Assembly: GCA_015680685.1 (NCBI GenBank)
Contig: MNCI01002236.1
Coordinates: 69,127 to 133,126 of the forward strand
Source: Gnetum montanum
Lineage: Eukaryota > Streptophyta > Gnetopsida > Gnetales > Gnetaceae
Direction of reading: 5' to 3'
Length of the DNA stretch: 64,000 nucleotides
Numbering within the stretch: position 1 is the stretch's first letter; each line of letters opens with the position of its first letter. The position numbers and the translations under genes are program-made. Below, one piece after another: positions 1 to 10,120 of this stretch. The notes beneath the pieces are model-generated. The model did not search any database and was not told the DNA's origin. It was given only the letters and a program-made list of their open reading frames with translations.

Positions 1-1181
1 TTCCCTTCCAATAAGAACTTTAATGAACCGGTGACTGGGCATTTCTCAAACTAAGGAAGGACTCAAGGATTGCAAAGGGTGTGATGCTTTTGTGTTGATC
101 ATTCTCTTGGGTGCTTGGATGTTTTCTTCTTGAGTTTTCTTACCGTTCCGATGTTACCTATTCTTCGGAAGCTGAGATAATAAAAATAAGAAGTCTTTGC
201 ATGGTGTGGTCCCCACGCATAAAAACACAAAACAAAAACAAAAACAAAATAACCAAAGTGAGGATTCAAAGCATACCCCTTAGACGAAATAAAATGTGGG
301 CTGCAAGCATTGGTTATGGAACCAAAGTGTTCCCTCTAACTAAGGCCCTTCTCGCTTCCCGTTCTCTCCTTTGTTTCGTTGGACTAGTGGTGACTCTTTG
401 AAGATGCATCATCGTCATCCACGTGGATGGTTTAACCAAGTGCATTGATGCGAAGTCACTGGAAGTGGTTGGTTTGAGGCCAGAGTTGGAATGAGATTTG
501 CCACGTCGCATTAACCATAAAACACATAAGGGGCTGTACACCACCTTGTCCTTAGGATTCCATTCCATCCTCTTCTTTTTATCATTCTCTCCATTGTTCA
601 CCTCATTGCCAGTTGTATCATTAGTGTATATATTTTGGTTGGTGCATTGTTTTCTTTTTGGTAAATTCTTCCGGTTAAGACTTTAACTCTTGTTCCAAAG
701 GACATTCCCAGAGCCTACGAACTCTTTGAATGTGGGATTGTCAGGGCATTAAGGGCATGAGCCTGCTTTGGGGAGGACCCACTGACATTCCTATTTGGAA
801 CATTAGTTAACTTCTTTTCCTTAACATTTTGCAATTAATTTTATTTTTGTTCATTTCCATCTTGACATCCACTTCACTGATGCCATAGTTGCCCCTTTTT
901 ACCTATCTTTCTTACTCCTTTTCTTTCTCCATTCTAACGCTACCGGAGGTTTGCGATTAGTCATGGGGGTACGGGGCATGCTTTTTCGATTTTTCTCCTA
1001 AGCCCTAAATTTTTTTCATTTCTCTTCCTAACCCCTACACCTTCGGTAGTCATCACATACATCTTCCTAGATCCATATCAGCCATACCACAACTTAGCCA
1101 ATGAACCTACACCGAAGCAAGGTATTATTTACTTAATGATTCAATTACCCTTGCTAATATATGATTGTGTTGTGGGTGCAG

Positions 1182-1268
1182 ATGGCCATCATACAACAAC
1201 GGAATGGATCTGGAGCAAACACTTGGAGTGGAGCAGCATTGAAGCCGCTATGCAAGGAGCAGAATTGA
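1182..1268 (+). pseudogene. Stub of the extra (env-position) ORF of E1
   Basis: An ATG directly follows an AG in the same context as the extra-ORF starts of H (26542) and B (37432, minus). A CTAAT branch-point-like motif lies 24 bases before the AG. The frame ends after 28 codons, and only about 300 bp separate it from the 3' LTR, against more than 4 kb in H. I infer that E1 lost nearly all of this ORF by internal deletion. Confidence 0.45.
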
Positions 1269-1403
1269 TAATGCGCTTACGGATGGACAACGGAAGGCGC
1301 AATCTAGGCGTTGGCAGCAGCAAGACTCTTCTCTCTTCTTCTCTTCTATTCTCTCTCCTCTTTTCTCTCAGCTGCCAAATGTGGCCTGATGTCATTGTAA
1401 TAA

Positions 1404-1431
1404 GGTGTTCACCCTTGTTGTCATGAACACC
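1404..1431 (+). other. Hairpin upstream of the 3' LTR (GGTGTTCA/TGAACACC)
   Basis: A perfect 8-bp stem, GGTGTTCA and TGAACACC, encloses a 12-base loop about 130 bp before the LTR. The same stem recurs at the same place in H (30754-30780) and, with two mismatches, in B (34531-34558, minus). Confidence 0.6.
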
Positions 1432-1588
1432 AGTTTTGTCAAGTCTTGTAATAATGAACCGTTCACATGTCATTCCATTAGTTCCATTCCCCTCAATAAT
1501 CCCATACCTACCTGATATTATTGTAAGGAACTCGAGGATGAGTTTTCATTCAGTCATGGGGGTTTGATGAGACGCGATATGCACAAGC

Positions 1589-1634
1589 CGCGATATCGCG
1601 TCGTTCCCTGCGATATCGCGTACGCGATATCGCG
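1589..1634. promoter_or_regulatory. Palindromic U3 motifs upstream of the TATA box
   Basis: CGCGATATCGCG occurs at 1589-1600 and 1623-1634, and GCGATATCGC at 1610-1619. All are perfect palindromes 16 to 60 bp upstream of TATAAATA (1650-1657). The LTRs of N carry the same motif at the equivalent place. The role is unknown; a dimeric factor site is one possibility. Confidence 0.5.
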
Positions 1635-1780
1635 GTCCGCCGCCAAATCTATAAATAAGAGGCGGCACTCCCCTCATTTCACATCCTAGGCGTAAAGTAG
1701 CGAAGCTCTGGCGGATTGATCACCCCAGAGATAGAATATTTTCCATGTGCCCGCAGTAGGAGTCCCCCAAGTGAACGGTT

Positions 1781-1831
1781 CTTTATTCGAGCAGCTTTGT
1801 ACCTGAACGCAAGTTGTGTACGGCAATAAAG
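1781..1831 (+). other. R-region hairpin around the poly(A) signal
   Basis: CTTTATT (1781-1787) can pair with AATAAAG (1825-1831), placing the poly(A) signal in a stem. Inside, GTAC pairs with GTAC and AAC with GTT across a GCAA tetraloop. The LTRs of H and B keep the outer stem with different inner stems. Confidence 0.5.
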
Positions 1832-2494
1832 ACGAGCTTTGTGGATAAACCTTGCAGTGCATGGATAGGTTTAATTAATGTTATTTATTGCTTTCCTAGT
1901 AACGCGGCATGAGTACGACTTGGTTACGAGCGTTGACGAACGTGTACGGCTAGCCAAGGAATCGGCTACTCATCGCGATTAGATTCTCTCACCCTTTCCT
2001 CCTAGAACGTGGGACAAGTACGACTTGATTACGAGCATCTACGGATGTGTACGGCTAGTCAAGGAATCGGCTGCTTGTCACACTTAGGTTAGTTAAGTGC
2101 CTCAGTACGACCGCTTCGAGCACGTGCGTTACGTGTGGTAATCCCAGTAACGATTAGCGTTTGGTAGCCACAGTTGCATAGTTCAGGGTGTGTACGGCAA
2201 GTGGGAACGGATGCTGACGCTAGGACTTAGTGCTGTAGTTAGAGTTAGTTTTAGTTTCTCAACCCTTCACCATTTAGCATAGGAGATAAACCGTAAAATA
2301 CCAAAAAAATCATATACCTCGAACTTACTTAACCATACATCGTGACAACAACAAGTAAGTCTGGGAAAACAACGAACGATTAACCCCAAGTGTTCCATGG
2401 GGCATTTAGGCATTTAGTCTGTAGAGTTCGACCGGATCGCGCGTGCTACGCTTGTTTCGTATGGTTGAGTGTAGGGGTACCTCGCCACTCATCA

Positions 2495-2810
2495 GCAACA
2501 ATATTGAAAATCCTATTTCATGCTACTCTACCCTTAAGAGTATATGATTTGGAGAACGATACTTAATACTCCCTCATCCAAGCTCGCACATGAATCCTTT
2601 TTTTTTTTTGGTTTATTTATCCATTGAATCTTTTAGCTTTACTTCGAAAGGATACACTAATTTTTTAAAAAGAAATTTTAGACAAGTTTTGACCCAACAT
2701 CATTCAGTTATTTTTGATGAGACAAATCCTATATCGACAATTAATTAACTTGGCCTTTGTAGTAGTATCATCTTCTACATGTTTTTTCTTTCTCTAATGG
2801 GTAGCATGGC
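2495..2810. other. Intergenic stretch without recognisable gene
   Basis: AT-rich sequence with a short T run. Nothing coding or repeated was recognised here. Confidence 0.5.
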
Positions 2811-2964
2811 TTTGGTAGGAATTCAAAATAATTGAAATATAGATACACCCTAAGATAAATGGTCCAATTAGAACTTTATAATTCAACATTACCCACCACA
2901 ATTGAAGCCATGACTTAGAAGTTCCAAATTGAGAGTCTTACCATTAGGCTAATACCTCAATGTT
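2811..2964 (-). repeat. tRNA-derived SINE, degraded copy
   Basis: Read on the minus strand, this matches the SINE at 32074-32228 over nearly its whole length, including the A-box-like TATTAGCCTAATGGTAAG and the tail region about 'GTTGAATTATAAAG'. No convincing target duplication is seen, so the copy is older or truncated. Confidence 0.65.
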
Positions 2965-2994
2965 AACTTTGTGTAATTTACATATTATGAGCAT

Positions 2995-3060
2995 AGTGGA
3001 AGTGTCCCAGCTTGGGGTTCAATTCTACTAAGAAGCATTGAGTTATAATTTTTTTTTAAA
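2995..3060 (+). repeat. SINE fragment
   Basis: Plus-strand piece of the same SINE family: CATAGTGGAAG, then a B-box-like GGTTCAATTCT, then GTTATAATT and a T run. It lies next to the opposite-strand copy. Confidence 0.5.
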
Positions 3061-3234
3061 AATTCCTAAAAGGAATTCAAAAACTATTCAATTATTCACC
3101 AAGTCATAGTAAGTAAAAATTTCAATTTCAAGGCAAGAAGTGTCTCCACCATTCCTTAACTCCCATGCATGGCCATCCATGGCTATGATAGCATCCATCA
3201 TGCATACACACCATAGTCCATTCTGAGGGCTTGG

Positions 3235-3408
3235 CTTTGTGAAAAACTTTTAAGTATATGTCTAACATCAATAGTTAAAAATAGATAAAAACACTTAAAC
3301 TTTCAATTTGTCACTTGATATTGGAAATGCATGTCACTATTCTATTTACTTAGATGAAATTAAAATTATTTTTCATTTTATTTAAACAATTGTCCCTAGT
3401 CCCATGAT
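3235..3408. repeat. Dispersed repeat, copy 1
   Basis: This AT-rich stretch aligns by eye with 9945-10120, sharing runs such as TTTAAGTATAT/TCTAAGTATAT, TCACTTGA, TGTTCTATTTG-like text and TTTTATTTAAACAA. It has no coding content. It may be a small nonautonomous element. Confidence 0.5.
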
Positions 3409-3575
3409 GAAGCGATGCCAAAGAAGCTCTCAACAAACCTCTGATAACAACCTGCCAAGCCAAGAAAGTTACGAATCACTTGGACATCCTTAGAAATAAG
3501 CCAATCCCTAATGAGTGATATCTTTGGCTCCAAATGACACATAGGCATAACTAATGATATTCACTGAATATGCAT
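3409..3575 (-). pseudogene. Ty3/gypsy reverse-transcriptase fragment
   Basis: The minus strand reads FLGLAGCYQRFV, the conserved segment between the reverse-transcriptase thumb and RNase H of Ty3/gypsy elements, where FLGLAGYYRRFV is typical. The flanking frame has stops and no LTR is nearby. It is an isolated remnant of an element not otherwise represented here. Confidence 0.65.
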
Positions 3576-3743
3576 GAACCAGCACAATGAGCATACAAGA
3601 AAACTAAGTCACCGCTTAAACAATTCCATGGATCACATTGAAGTTGAAGTTAGCGCCATGAGCTATAGGACCATTCTCTCCCCTTTTCTACGTGCAATTC
3701 ATTTTTAAGAATATGATGGGAGAGCAAGAAAAGTATGGATTGA

Positions 3744-3963
3744 GATGTTCAACGTTTTGGAAACTTCTAATTACGCTTGGCGCTGGTTTTGGACTCGTGA
3801 TGTTCAACGTTTTGGAAACTTCTAATTACACTTGGCGCTGGTTTTGGACTCGTGATGTTCAACGTTTTGGAAACTTCTAATTACGCTTGGCCCTGGTTTT
3901 GGACTCGTGATGTTCAACGTTTTGGAAACTTCTAATTACGCTTGGCGCTGGTTTTGGACTCGT
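3744..3963. repeat. Minisatellite, 4 x 55 bp
   Basis: The motif GATGTTCAACG starts at 3744, 3799, 3854 and 3909, giving an exact 55-bp period with only a few substitutions between copies. Because 55 is not a multiple of three, the array shifts frame at each unit, so the open frame across it has no coding meaning. It lies beyond the 3' end of the glucanase gene and keeps its CpGs. Confidence 0.95.
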
Positions 3964-4320
3964 GACTAAGCGCGGGTAGAATCAATGACGGCAGAGGATT
4001 CACGCCAGCATATGAATTCAACCACGGACACGCGTAGACGCGGACGTGAGGCGATCTCTACTGGGCAACTTTCAATTTTATGCCTAACTGGAAAACGATT
4101 TTCAAGTTGTTCTGTCGCTAAGAAGAAAGAAAACGTCAAAAAGAAAAACGTCGCATTTATAATATATACTGTCATTCAACTATTTAATGCCTTTAAACTT
4201 CAAAATCCTAAAATTAATTATTTTCATTCATTGTTCATAGATAAAATATTGGGAGCATATCTCTACAGAAATTCCGACCATAAAATAGTGATATGTTCAG
4301 CTGTGAATAAATTCTTGATC
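3964..4320. other. Gene-flanking unique sequence, CpG-rich at its start
   Basis: About 3964-4110 keeps many CpGs (CGCGGG, ACGCGTAGACGCGGACG), unlike most sequence around it. Open frames exist on both strands but resemble no family. I make no gene call. Confidence 0.4.
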
Positions 4321-4322
4321 AG

Positions 4323-4344
4323 TTTATTCTTCAAACAGTTTATT
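4323..4344 (-). terminator. Candidate poly(A) signals of the GH5 gene
   Basis: Two AATAAA hexamers on the minus strand (4339-4344 and 4323-4328) lie about 75 and 90 bp beyond the stop codon of the GH5 gene. Confidence 0.5.
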
Positions 4345-4416
4345 CCTCAGGATACCCTTATTCTCCATAATGCTGCGCAATAATGCCAGTATTGTCCTCA
4401 CGAGAAGCTATTTGCT

Positions 4417-7400
4417 TTATTTCGAGCCTGATAACATAAATGGAGAGATTGTTAGCATAGTATCTATCTATCTCGGGCCAAAAATTATAATGATAAATTT
4501 AAAAATAGCGTCAATGTACAAACACAGCAGAGATAAGAGATGCATATAATGCTTTAATGCTATAATCACAGAAATTTCAGTAACAACAATATATATTTAT
4601 ATATAAACTTAATTAACCCTCAACAGAAGGATACTGGTTATATGAGAGGTAGAGAAAAAGTTTGGTACCTTGGTTAAGATACTGGTTCTGAATGTTCCAC
4701 TCAAAGTCCCAATGTTTATTGGCATTCTTTAATGTCCAAAATGCCCAACCAAAAGAAGCTTTCCCATAAGCTTGCAATTGTGCAGTCCCAAACCTCTGAT
4801 AGTCCTCCTTGGAAGCTCCGGTTACTTTCCATTCATTTGTCCATTCACCTGTGAAAATGAAAGTTCAAACCTTGGCTGTAATGATACAAATAAATTTTAA
4901 AAAGAAACAGGAAAATAAGCTTTTTTTAGTTCTGAATTCTGATGAAGGGGTCATTGCTCAAATACCTACAAACACGAGAGGACCATCATTTGCACTTAAG
5001 AGATACCACATCTGGTTGCCTTTTGTTTACTATGTAGTCGATATTTTGTTGGGCACTTTTGTCATTGAATTCATCGGTGAAGAGATTATAATAATGAACG
5101 TCAACAACGGCTCTAGAAGAGATACCATTTATTTGGAATAACTCACGTGGATCAGCATTTCCAATCCTTTGGCAAAGAATTACATATGCTGTAGAAGTGT
5201 ATTTTCGCACAGTTTTGTAACCCTGTGCATAGTAAGAAGATAAGACATCTATTGGCACGGTTGTCACCATAGGTTCATTCAACAACTCAATTCCTAAAAG
5301 CGCAGGATTATTGCTGTATCTGTTCAGAAGGAGACCAATAGCAGTAATATCAATATGCAATAAAGTGATTGAATGACATGAGAATTGTAATTGATGACTT
5401 CAAGCAACTCAATGCAAGATAAGTTAAGGAACAAATATAAGTTAAAATCAATCCCTAAGCTTCAATTATTAAGTGGAGGTTTTGCTCTTTGGATCCACAA
5501 ATGGGTCTGGTTCCTCTCTTGACTAATTTTGACTCTGCAACCAATACTGCTTTCAAGGGAACAAGAATCGTTGATTATAAGGCACTTGCTATTTAGTTTG
5601 TTCATATGTTTGTGTGGTTTTACTTCCGGACAACTGCTAGAATGAAATAAACCAAGTCTGTACAAATCCCAGAAATGGTGAGCCACCACCAGACCATACC
5701 ATCAAGGGTTGCATTGGATTACATAAATTCCAATTTCACTTAACACACCTGGATGCAAGAAAATCTATAACTTCTAAACTTTGGGAAATGTACTGGGATG
5801 AATTGGCCCAATCTGCAGATCCGTCCCTGCTGGCACTGTGTTCCATCCCATTTTGTGAGCCAGGTGCTGCATGCAAATCAACGATGACCTTCAAATTGTG
5901 AGTTCTGCAAATAAATCATGTCAGTCGAAATTTCTCTCCAACAGAGCATTCATTTTGCACTTGAAAATTTATAGCCACAAGAACAAAAAGACAATTAAGG
6001 CAACCTTTTTTCTTTGCACATATCATTTATGCAAACATAAATTCCAGCACTATCTTATGGATTTTACTACAATGCTCAGAATTACTTGTAAGCCATTGAT
6101 GTTGTAGATCAAAAATATTGAACCTACGAAAACGGGAAGTCAAACTCGAAACTCACTGTGACTATTGGAAAGCATTATCAAGGGCAGCCAAAGATCCTCC
6201 TATGAAAGGAGAAGGAGGATTTGGATCATACTTAATCCACCAACCAACTGGAATTCTAACGGTGTTTATACCATTTCCTGCTAGGAATTTGAAATCATCT
6301 TCAGTGACAAATTGCTGCCTGTGAGTCTTCACCAATGAAAAAGATAACACTGTCAATTTATGAATAAAGCTTTTAATTTTACTTTTTAAACAATCAAACG
6401 TTGAATCTTCATTGTTTAAAAAATGAAAACTGACCAGGATATCACAAAAAGCGCTAAATATGTATATACCAAGATATAATTGAATTCACCAGAGTGAAAT
6501 ATTTTAACCCAAAAAGTTTAGCTATCTACTAAAAATGAACAATGAATAATCAATACATTACATCATATTTCTCCTTTGCTTTCTCAGGTCCATATCCATT
6601 TGCAAGTTGAAAATCTCCACCCAAACCACTCCCAATTATATTCATGTTGAAGGTGGCTGCATTGCTCTCCCATCCGGGATCTTCTCGGTAATCAGCAGTA
6701 AGTTTATCCTGGGATACTGCCTGGGCATACCAAAAACACCATGCTGATAAGATGGCCTTTTGACTTATTCAGATTATTATCTTCAATTTCATTGTATACC
6801 TTTAAATACATTCCATTGAGTGCTTTTATATGGACTTGGTCAAGTTGCTCAGGATGCCTAATTATGGTGAAAGTTTCCCAAGTGCTAGGAGAAGTTGTAG
6901 TTGCTGACACTTGTCCTCCTCCCCCATTTTCAGCTTTAATAAACTGCCCATTGAAAACCTTAAATTGATACTTTCCATCAGAGACTCTCCATAGCTGCCA
7001 CATCATAAAATTTTTATGAATTAGAAAAAAGTTGTTTATTTATTTATTTGAAGACATAATTTACCAACTATGAAGTTCGCCATTCAACATTTGTTTCAGT
7101 AAATTTTTGATACATTGTAAAGAATTAAATAGTTTTTGACAGGTGAGTTCTAACTTAATCATACAAAGATTGACGGTTTATTTAAAAAAATAAAACAAAA
7201 CAAGAATAGCAGTATAGCATGTTAAGCATCAAGATATAGCTATAAACATTCAGAAAAAGAAAGAAAAGTAAATTATTGAGAGAAGTTAAAAACCCACATG
7301 ATCTTTTGTTAAAGGGTGGTTAGCTTTAAAAGTTGGTAAAGGCATTCTCCAAGAACTTGTATGCCTTAAAGATATTTAAAAGATTGCATCAGCAAGAAGA

Positions 7401-8492
7401 CTTAGAATCTCCTGAAAAAACTGCAGGTACATCATGCCTTTTTGAATGCTTCTTTACTTAGCAACATGTACTATTTGGATTGATCAACATGTACTATTTG
7501 GATTGATCAAGTGAGACGGACAGAGTGGATACCTAAATAGGTAAATTTTTTATCCCTTGAGAAAAGAATATTCAAAGTAATTTTTAGTTGGGAAAAACAA
7601 ACTACAGGACTTGGCTAATGTTCTTTAATCAAACTTTCAAATAATCATGTCAATATTTAATGAAAATTTCCCCGGGTATTCGTGCTATAAAGAACTCAAA
7701 TGCAGCTAAAACCACCATGCCATAATTCTGATATTTAACTTTGGTAATTTTTTTTCATGAGATTTTGGAAGGGTGTGGTTTGAAAGTTTTGCTGCATGTT
7801 ATGCAAATAGCAATAAAAAAAAAAAAGATTGTGATAATGCATTTCTGCTCAATTCATTTTCCTGAACAAAGGATAAAAGTACGTACCTTGAAAGTTTCCC
7901 AACCAGAAGGATTATCACGATTAACCACAACATTCTGTCCTCCTCCGTTTTCGGCAGACACGTACTTGCCTAAAGACAGAGACCGAAACTGAACTTGTGC
8001 TCCATCCTGCACACAATACAACCGAAAATAAAATTAGAAAGATTTTGAAAAAGAGAAGAAAGAAAAAAGCATTCAGTAAAACAGGGCCATGAAAACCCAA
8101 CAAACCCATAACAAAACAAAAAGGTTCCAGGAAAAAAGTGCATAAAACTTTTCTTCTGGCATTAGTGCTGACTTACAAGAAGATCCTTATCTACGATGTC
8201 ATCAAACAAACTGGGCTTGATCCAGCGTTCCACTACTAGCCAGCCGCCAAGATTGACTGCCTTGACTTTGAAATCCTCCTGCAATCTTCTCCCTAAAAGG
8301 AAATGGGATTCAGCTTCTAATCATGAATAACAAAAAGATCCTCATACCAAGGAGCGTTATTTTACTGAAACAACATGAGCAATAGTTGGCAAATTTGCAA
8401 GTATACTTAGAATGTGTACCTGCAGAAACCACCACTATTACGTTGAGGAGAAGCAAAAGGTTGAACCGAAACACAGAGAATGCACGAGCCAT
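4417..8492 (-). pseudogene. Plant GH5 exo-beta-1,3-glucanase/beta-glucosidase with fascin-like domain, two disabling lesions
   Basis: Ten exons fit GT-AG rules and phase: 8420-8492, 8177-8292, 7887-8006, 6800-6994, 6562-6720, 6157-6326, 5749-5904, 4966-5319, 4669-4848, 4417-4427. Together they give about 510 residues, a usual length. Residues 1-25 form a hydrophobic signal peptide. The stretch FKVKAVNLGGWL then opens the conserved part, and residues about 63-168 form the fascin-like beta-trefoil of rice GH5BG-type enzymes. The GH5 barrel follows, with IPVGWW, DLHAAPGSQNG, LLNEP (acid/base Glu), HYY and GEW (nucleophile Glu). The expected role is exo-hydrolysis of cell-wall beta-1,3-glucan or glucosides. 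Two breaks are seen. TAG at 6162-6164 (codon about 276) replaces an expected Trp before the exon 6 donor. Exon 8 has one base too many near 4988-5010, so the GPLVFVG segment is out of frame. Assembly error or a recent pseudogene are both possible. Confidence 0.9.
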
Positions 8493-8588
8493 GAGCAATG
8501 TATGTCTGTGACACAAGGAAAACTCTGAGCTGAGCTCGCTTGTTCATGAACTGGTTCTGCATTAGCAGAGGCAAAAAATTCACATTCA

Positions 8589-8596
8589 TATATATA
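8589..8596 (-). promoter_or_regulatory. TATA box of the GH5 gene
   Basis: TATATATA on the minus strand lies about 97 bp before the ATG (8490-8492). That would give a start of transcription near 8560 and a leader of about 70 bases. Confidence 0.55.
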
Positions 8597-8629
8597 GAAC
8601 ATTGCTTTTCCAGCACAATATGATTCGTG

Positions 8630-9010
8630 CACGAGGAATCAGGCTCCTAAATGGATGCCCTGGCCACTCACGTCTCATGGGGTTTGGCCGTCTCTCAAAA
8701 AAGCAGGCTCGGGACCTCGGAAGAAAGTACTTTGCGGAAAACGAGACATAGCGGTGTGGAAGAGCCGCCTTACTGTTGGGGTCGTCGTCGAGTACAGACA
8801 AACTTTGGGTGCGACTTTCGTCGAATAAGGCTTTCCACACAATTCCGGGATTTTGAGCACAAATATTCCACTGACCTGTAAAAAGCGGGCCTAATCCTGG
8901 GGGATGCGGGCAACGGGGTAACTCGGGGACTCGTTCCCCGCTAACGCGGGGAATCGTACAAGGCATCCAGATTGCGCCCAGATTGTCGATTGAGTCCGGA
9001 CCACCAATTC
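8630..9010. promoter_or_regulatory. CpG-rich segment upstream of the GH5 gene
   Basis: CpG is dense here (for example GTCGTCGTCGAG and CTAACGCGGGG) and scarce in most of the window. A 189-codon open frame on the minus strand (8586-9155) resembles no family and is most simply a product of the base composition. I read the segment as an unmethylated promoter-proximal region. Confidence 0.4.
8934..8953. other. GC-rich perfect hairpin
   Basis: TTCCCCGC, loop TAAC, GCGGGGAA form a perfect 8-bp stem in the CpG-rich region about 440 bp before the GH5 start codon. Confidence 0.5.
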
Positions 9011-9944
9011 CGAGCAAGTTTTCACTGTAATATGTTTTTAGCACTTTATCTATTGAAGTAATATCGTGATTACATGGAATGCTACTTTGCACTATCATAT
9101 TCTGCAAAACATTAATTCTTAACTGTCTCATCACATTGTTAATGTTGCTCACCAATTCACATGTTAATTACATGACTCTATGAGAGATAGCCTCATTTTT
9201 TATCTCTCAAAGCATAGTCACATCTTATGGTTTTCAATCATGGCATAGTTAATATTTAAAGTAGTTAAATAGCTATGACATGCTATTTGTTACATGCATT
9301 ATTTTTGGCTTTGGTATGGCTTTTAATTTTAAATGACATGGAATTCAAACAAAAGTTTGCAACCTTGGGTGTAGTTAACCAGTTGGAAACCATGTACAAT
9401 TGAAATTAATTGTCAAAGATCATGATTTTGTGAGAGAAATAAAGATATGAAATAAATTGCATAGTAGTTTGTAGGTGTATAGCTTTACAAGGTAAATAGC
9501 CATTGTTAACCATACTTGCCAAAAATCATAACATATGACTAAACCCTCAACTAGAATGCATAGCTTGTAAGAGCTTATGATCATTTGAAGAAATTCTAGA
9601 TCCAGCTTGACCAAATGAGAATCAAGACTCCAAACAGAGCATTTATAACTTTTATTAAGTGTGCACAGATTGTCCATGGAGCCCACTTACTAGTTATGTT
9701 CAAATTGTCCATGGAGCCGACTTGCTAATTGTGCTTGAAATCTAGTATTGCTTCTTTCATTTTTGAATTTAAAAAATGATGTAAAAAACATCACACAACA
9801 CAGTTATAACTCTCTTTGAATTAGAGGTGGACAAACAACACACTTGAGTCGGAAGCCTCTTCACTGTGCTTTAATTACCATGTTTGCTTATTCATGGTAG
9901 CATGTATCATGGATGTATCATTGTCCATTGTAAAGGCTTAATTT
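9011..9944. other. Intergenic, no gene recognised
   Basis: AT-rich sequence. ATTGTCCATGGAGCC occurs twice, 35 bp apart (9669 and 9704). Nothing coding was recognised. Confidence 0.5.
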
Positions 9945-10120
9945 TTTGAAAGTTTCTAAGTATATCCTCATACCAATAGTCAAAAAGTGCAAAAGAAACT
10001 TCAACCCTCAACCTCTCACTTGAGATTTTTCAAAATGAGTACCATTGTTCTATTTGTTTAGTTGGAAATAGAATAATTTTTTTATTTTATTTAAACAAGT
10101 GTTCTTGGATCCTACCTTGC
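9945..10120. repeat. Dispersed repeat, copy 2
   Basis: Same family as 3235-3408, same orientation, with similar order of short blocks ending in TTTTATTTAAACAAG. Confidence 0.5.

Larger units (their letters stand above)
1..1564 (+). mobile_element. 3' internal part of Athila-like Ty3/gypsy element E1
   Basis: This stretch precedes a 3' LTR and matches, in order, noncoding parts of the elements called H, N and B elsewhere in the window. The opening lines resemble 24880-25080. About 448-790 matches a block conserved at 25364-25716 and on the minus strand at 38290-38640, including the run GGGGAGGACCCACT. A purine-rich tract (CATGGGGGTTT) abuts the LTR start, as expected for the polypurine tract that primes plus-strand synthesis. 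No pol coding is present, so the rest of E1 lies left of the window. Short open frames here are not conserved and are not called as genes. Confidence 0.75.
1565..2494 (+). repeat. 3' LTR of E1
   Basis: The repeat begins TGATGAG and ends CTCATCA, the 7-bp terminal inverted repeat shared by the LTRs of N and, with small changes, of H and B. Inside are a U3 with three CGCGATATCGCG-type palindromes, a TATAAATA box at 1650-1657, an AATAAAG poly(A) signal near 1825 and a U5 that repeats motifs seen in N. A polypurine tract on its left marks it as a 3' LTR. Its partner lies outside the window, so the target duplication cannot be checked. Confidence 0.85.

Noticed and set aside
3692-3880. Open frame across the 55-bp minisatellite
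   Set aside because: It only translates the repeat, whose unit length shifts the frame at each copy.
3985-4383. 132-codon plus-strand open frame after the minisatellite
   Set aside because: No recognisable domain, and it overlaps the 3' flank and poly(A) signals of the minus-strand gene.
8586-9155. 189-codon open frame on the minus strand upstream of the GH5 gene
   Set aside because: It matches no family I know, overlaps the TATA box and CpG-rich region, and has proline and arginine content expected from the base composition.
9669-9720. Two-copy 35-bp repeat
   Set aside because: Only two imperfect copies; too little to interpret.
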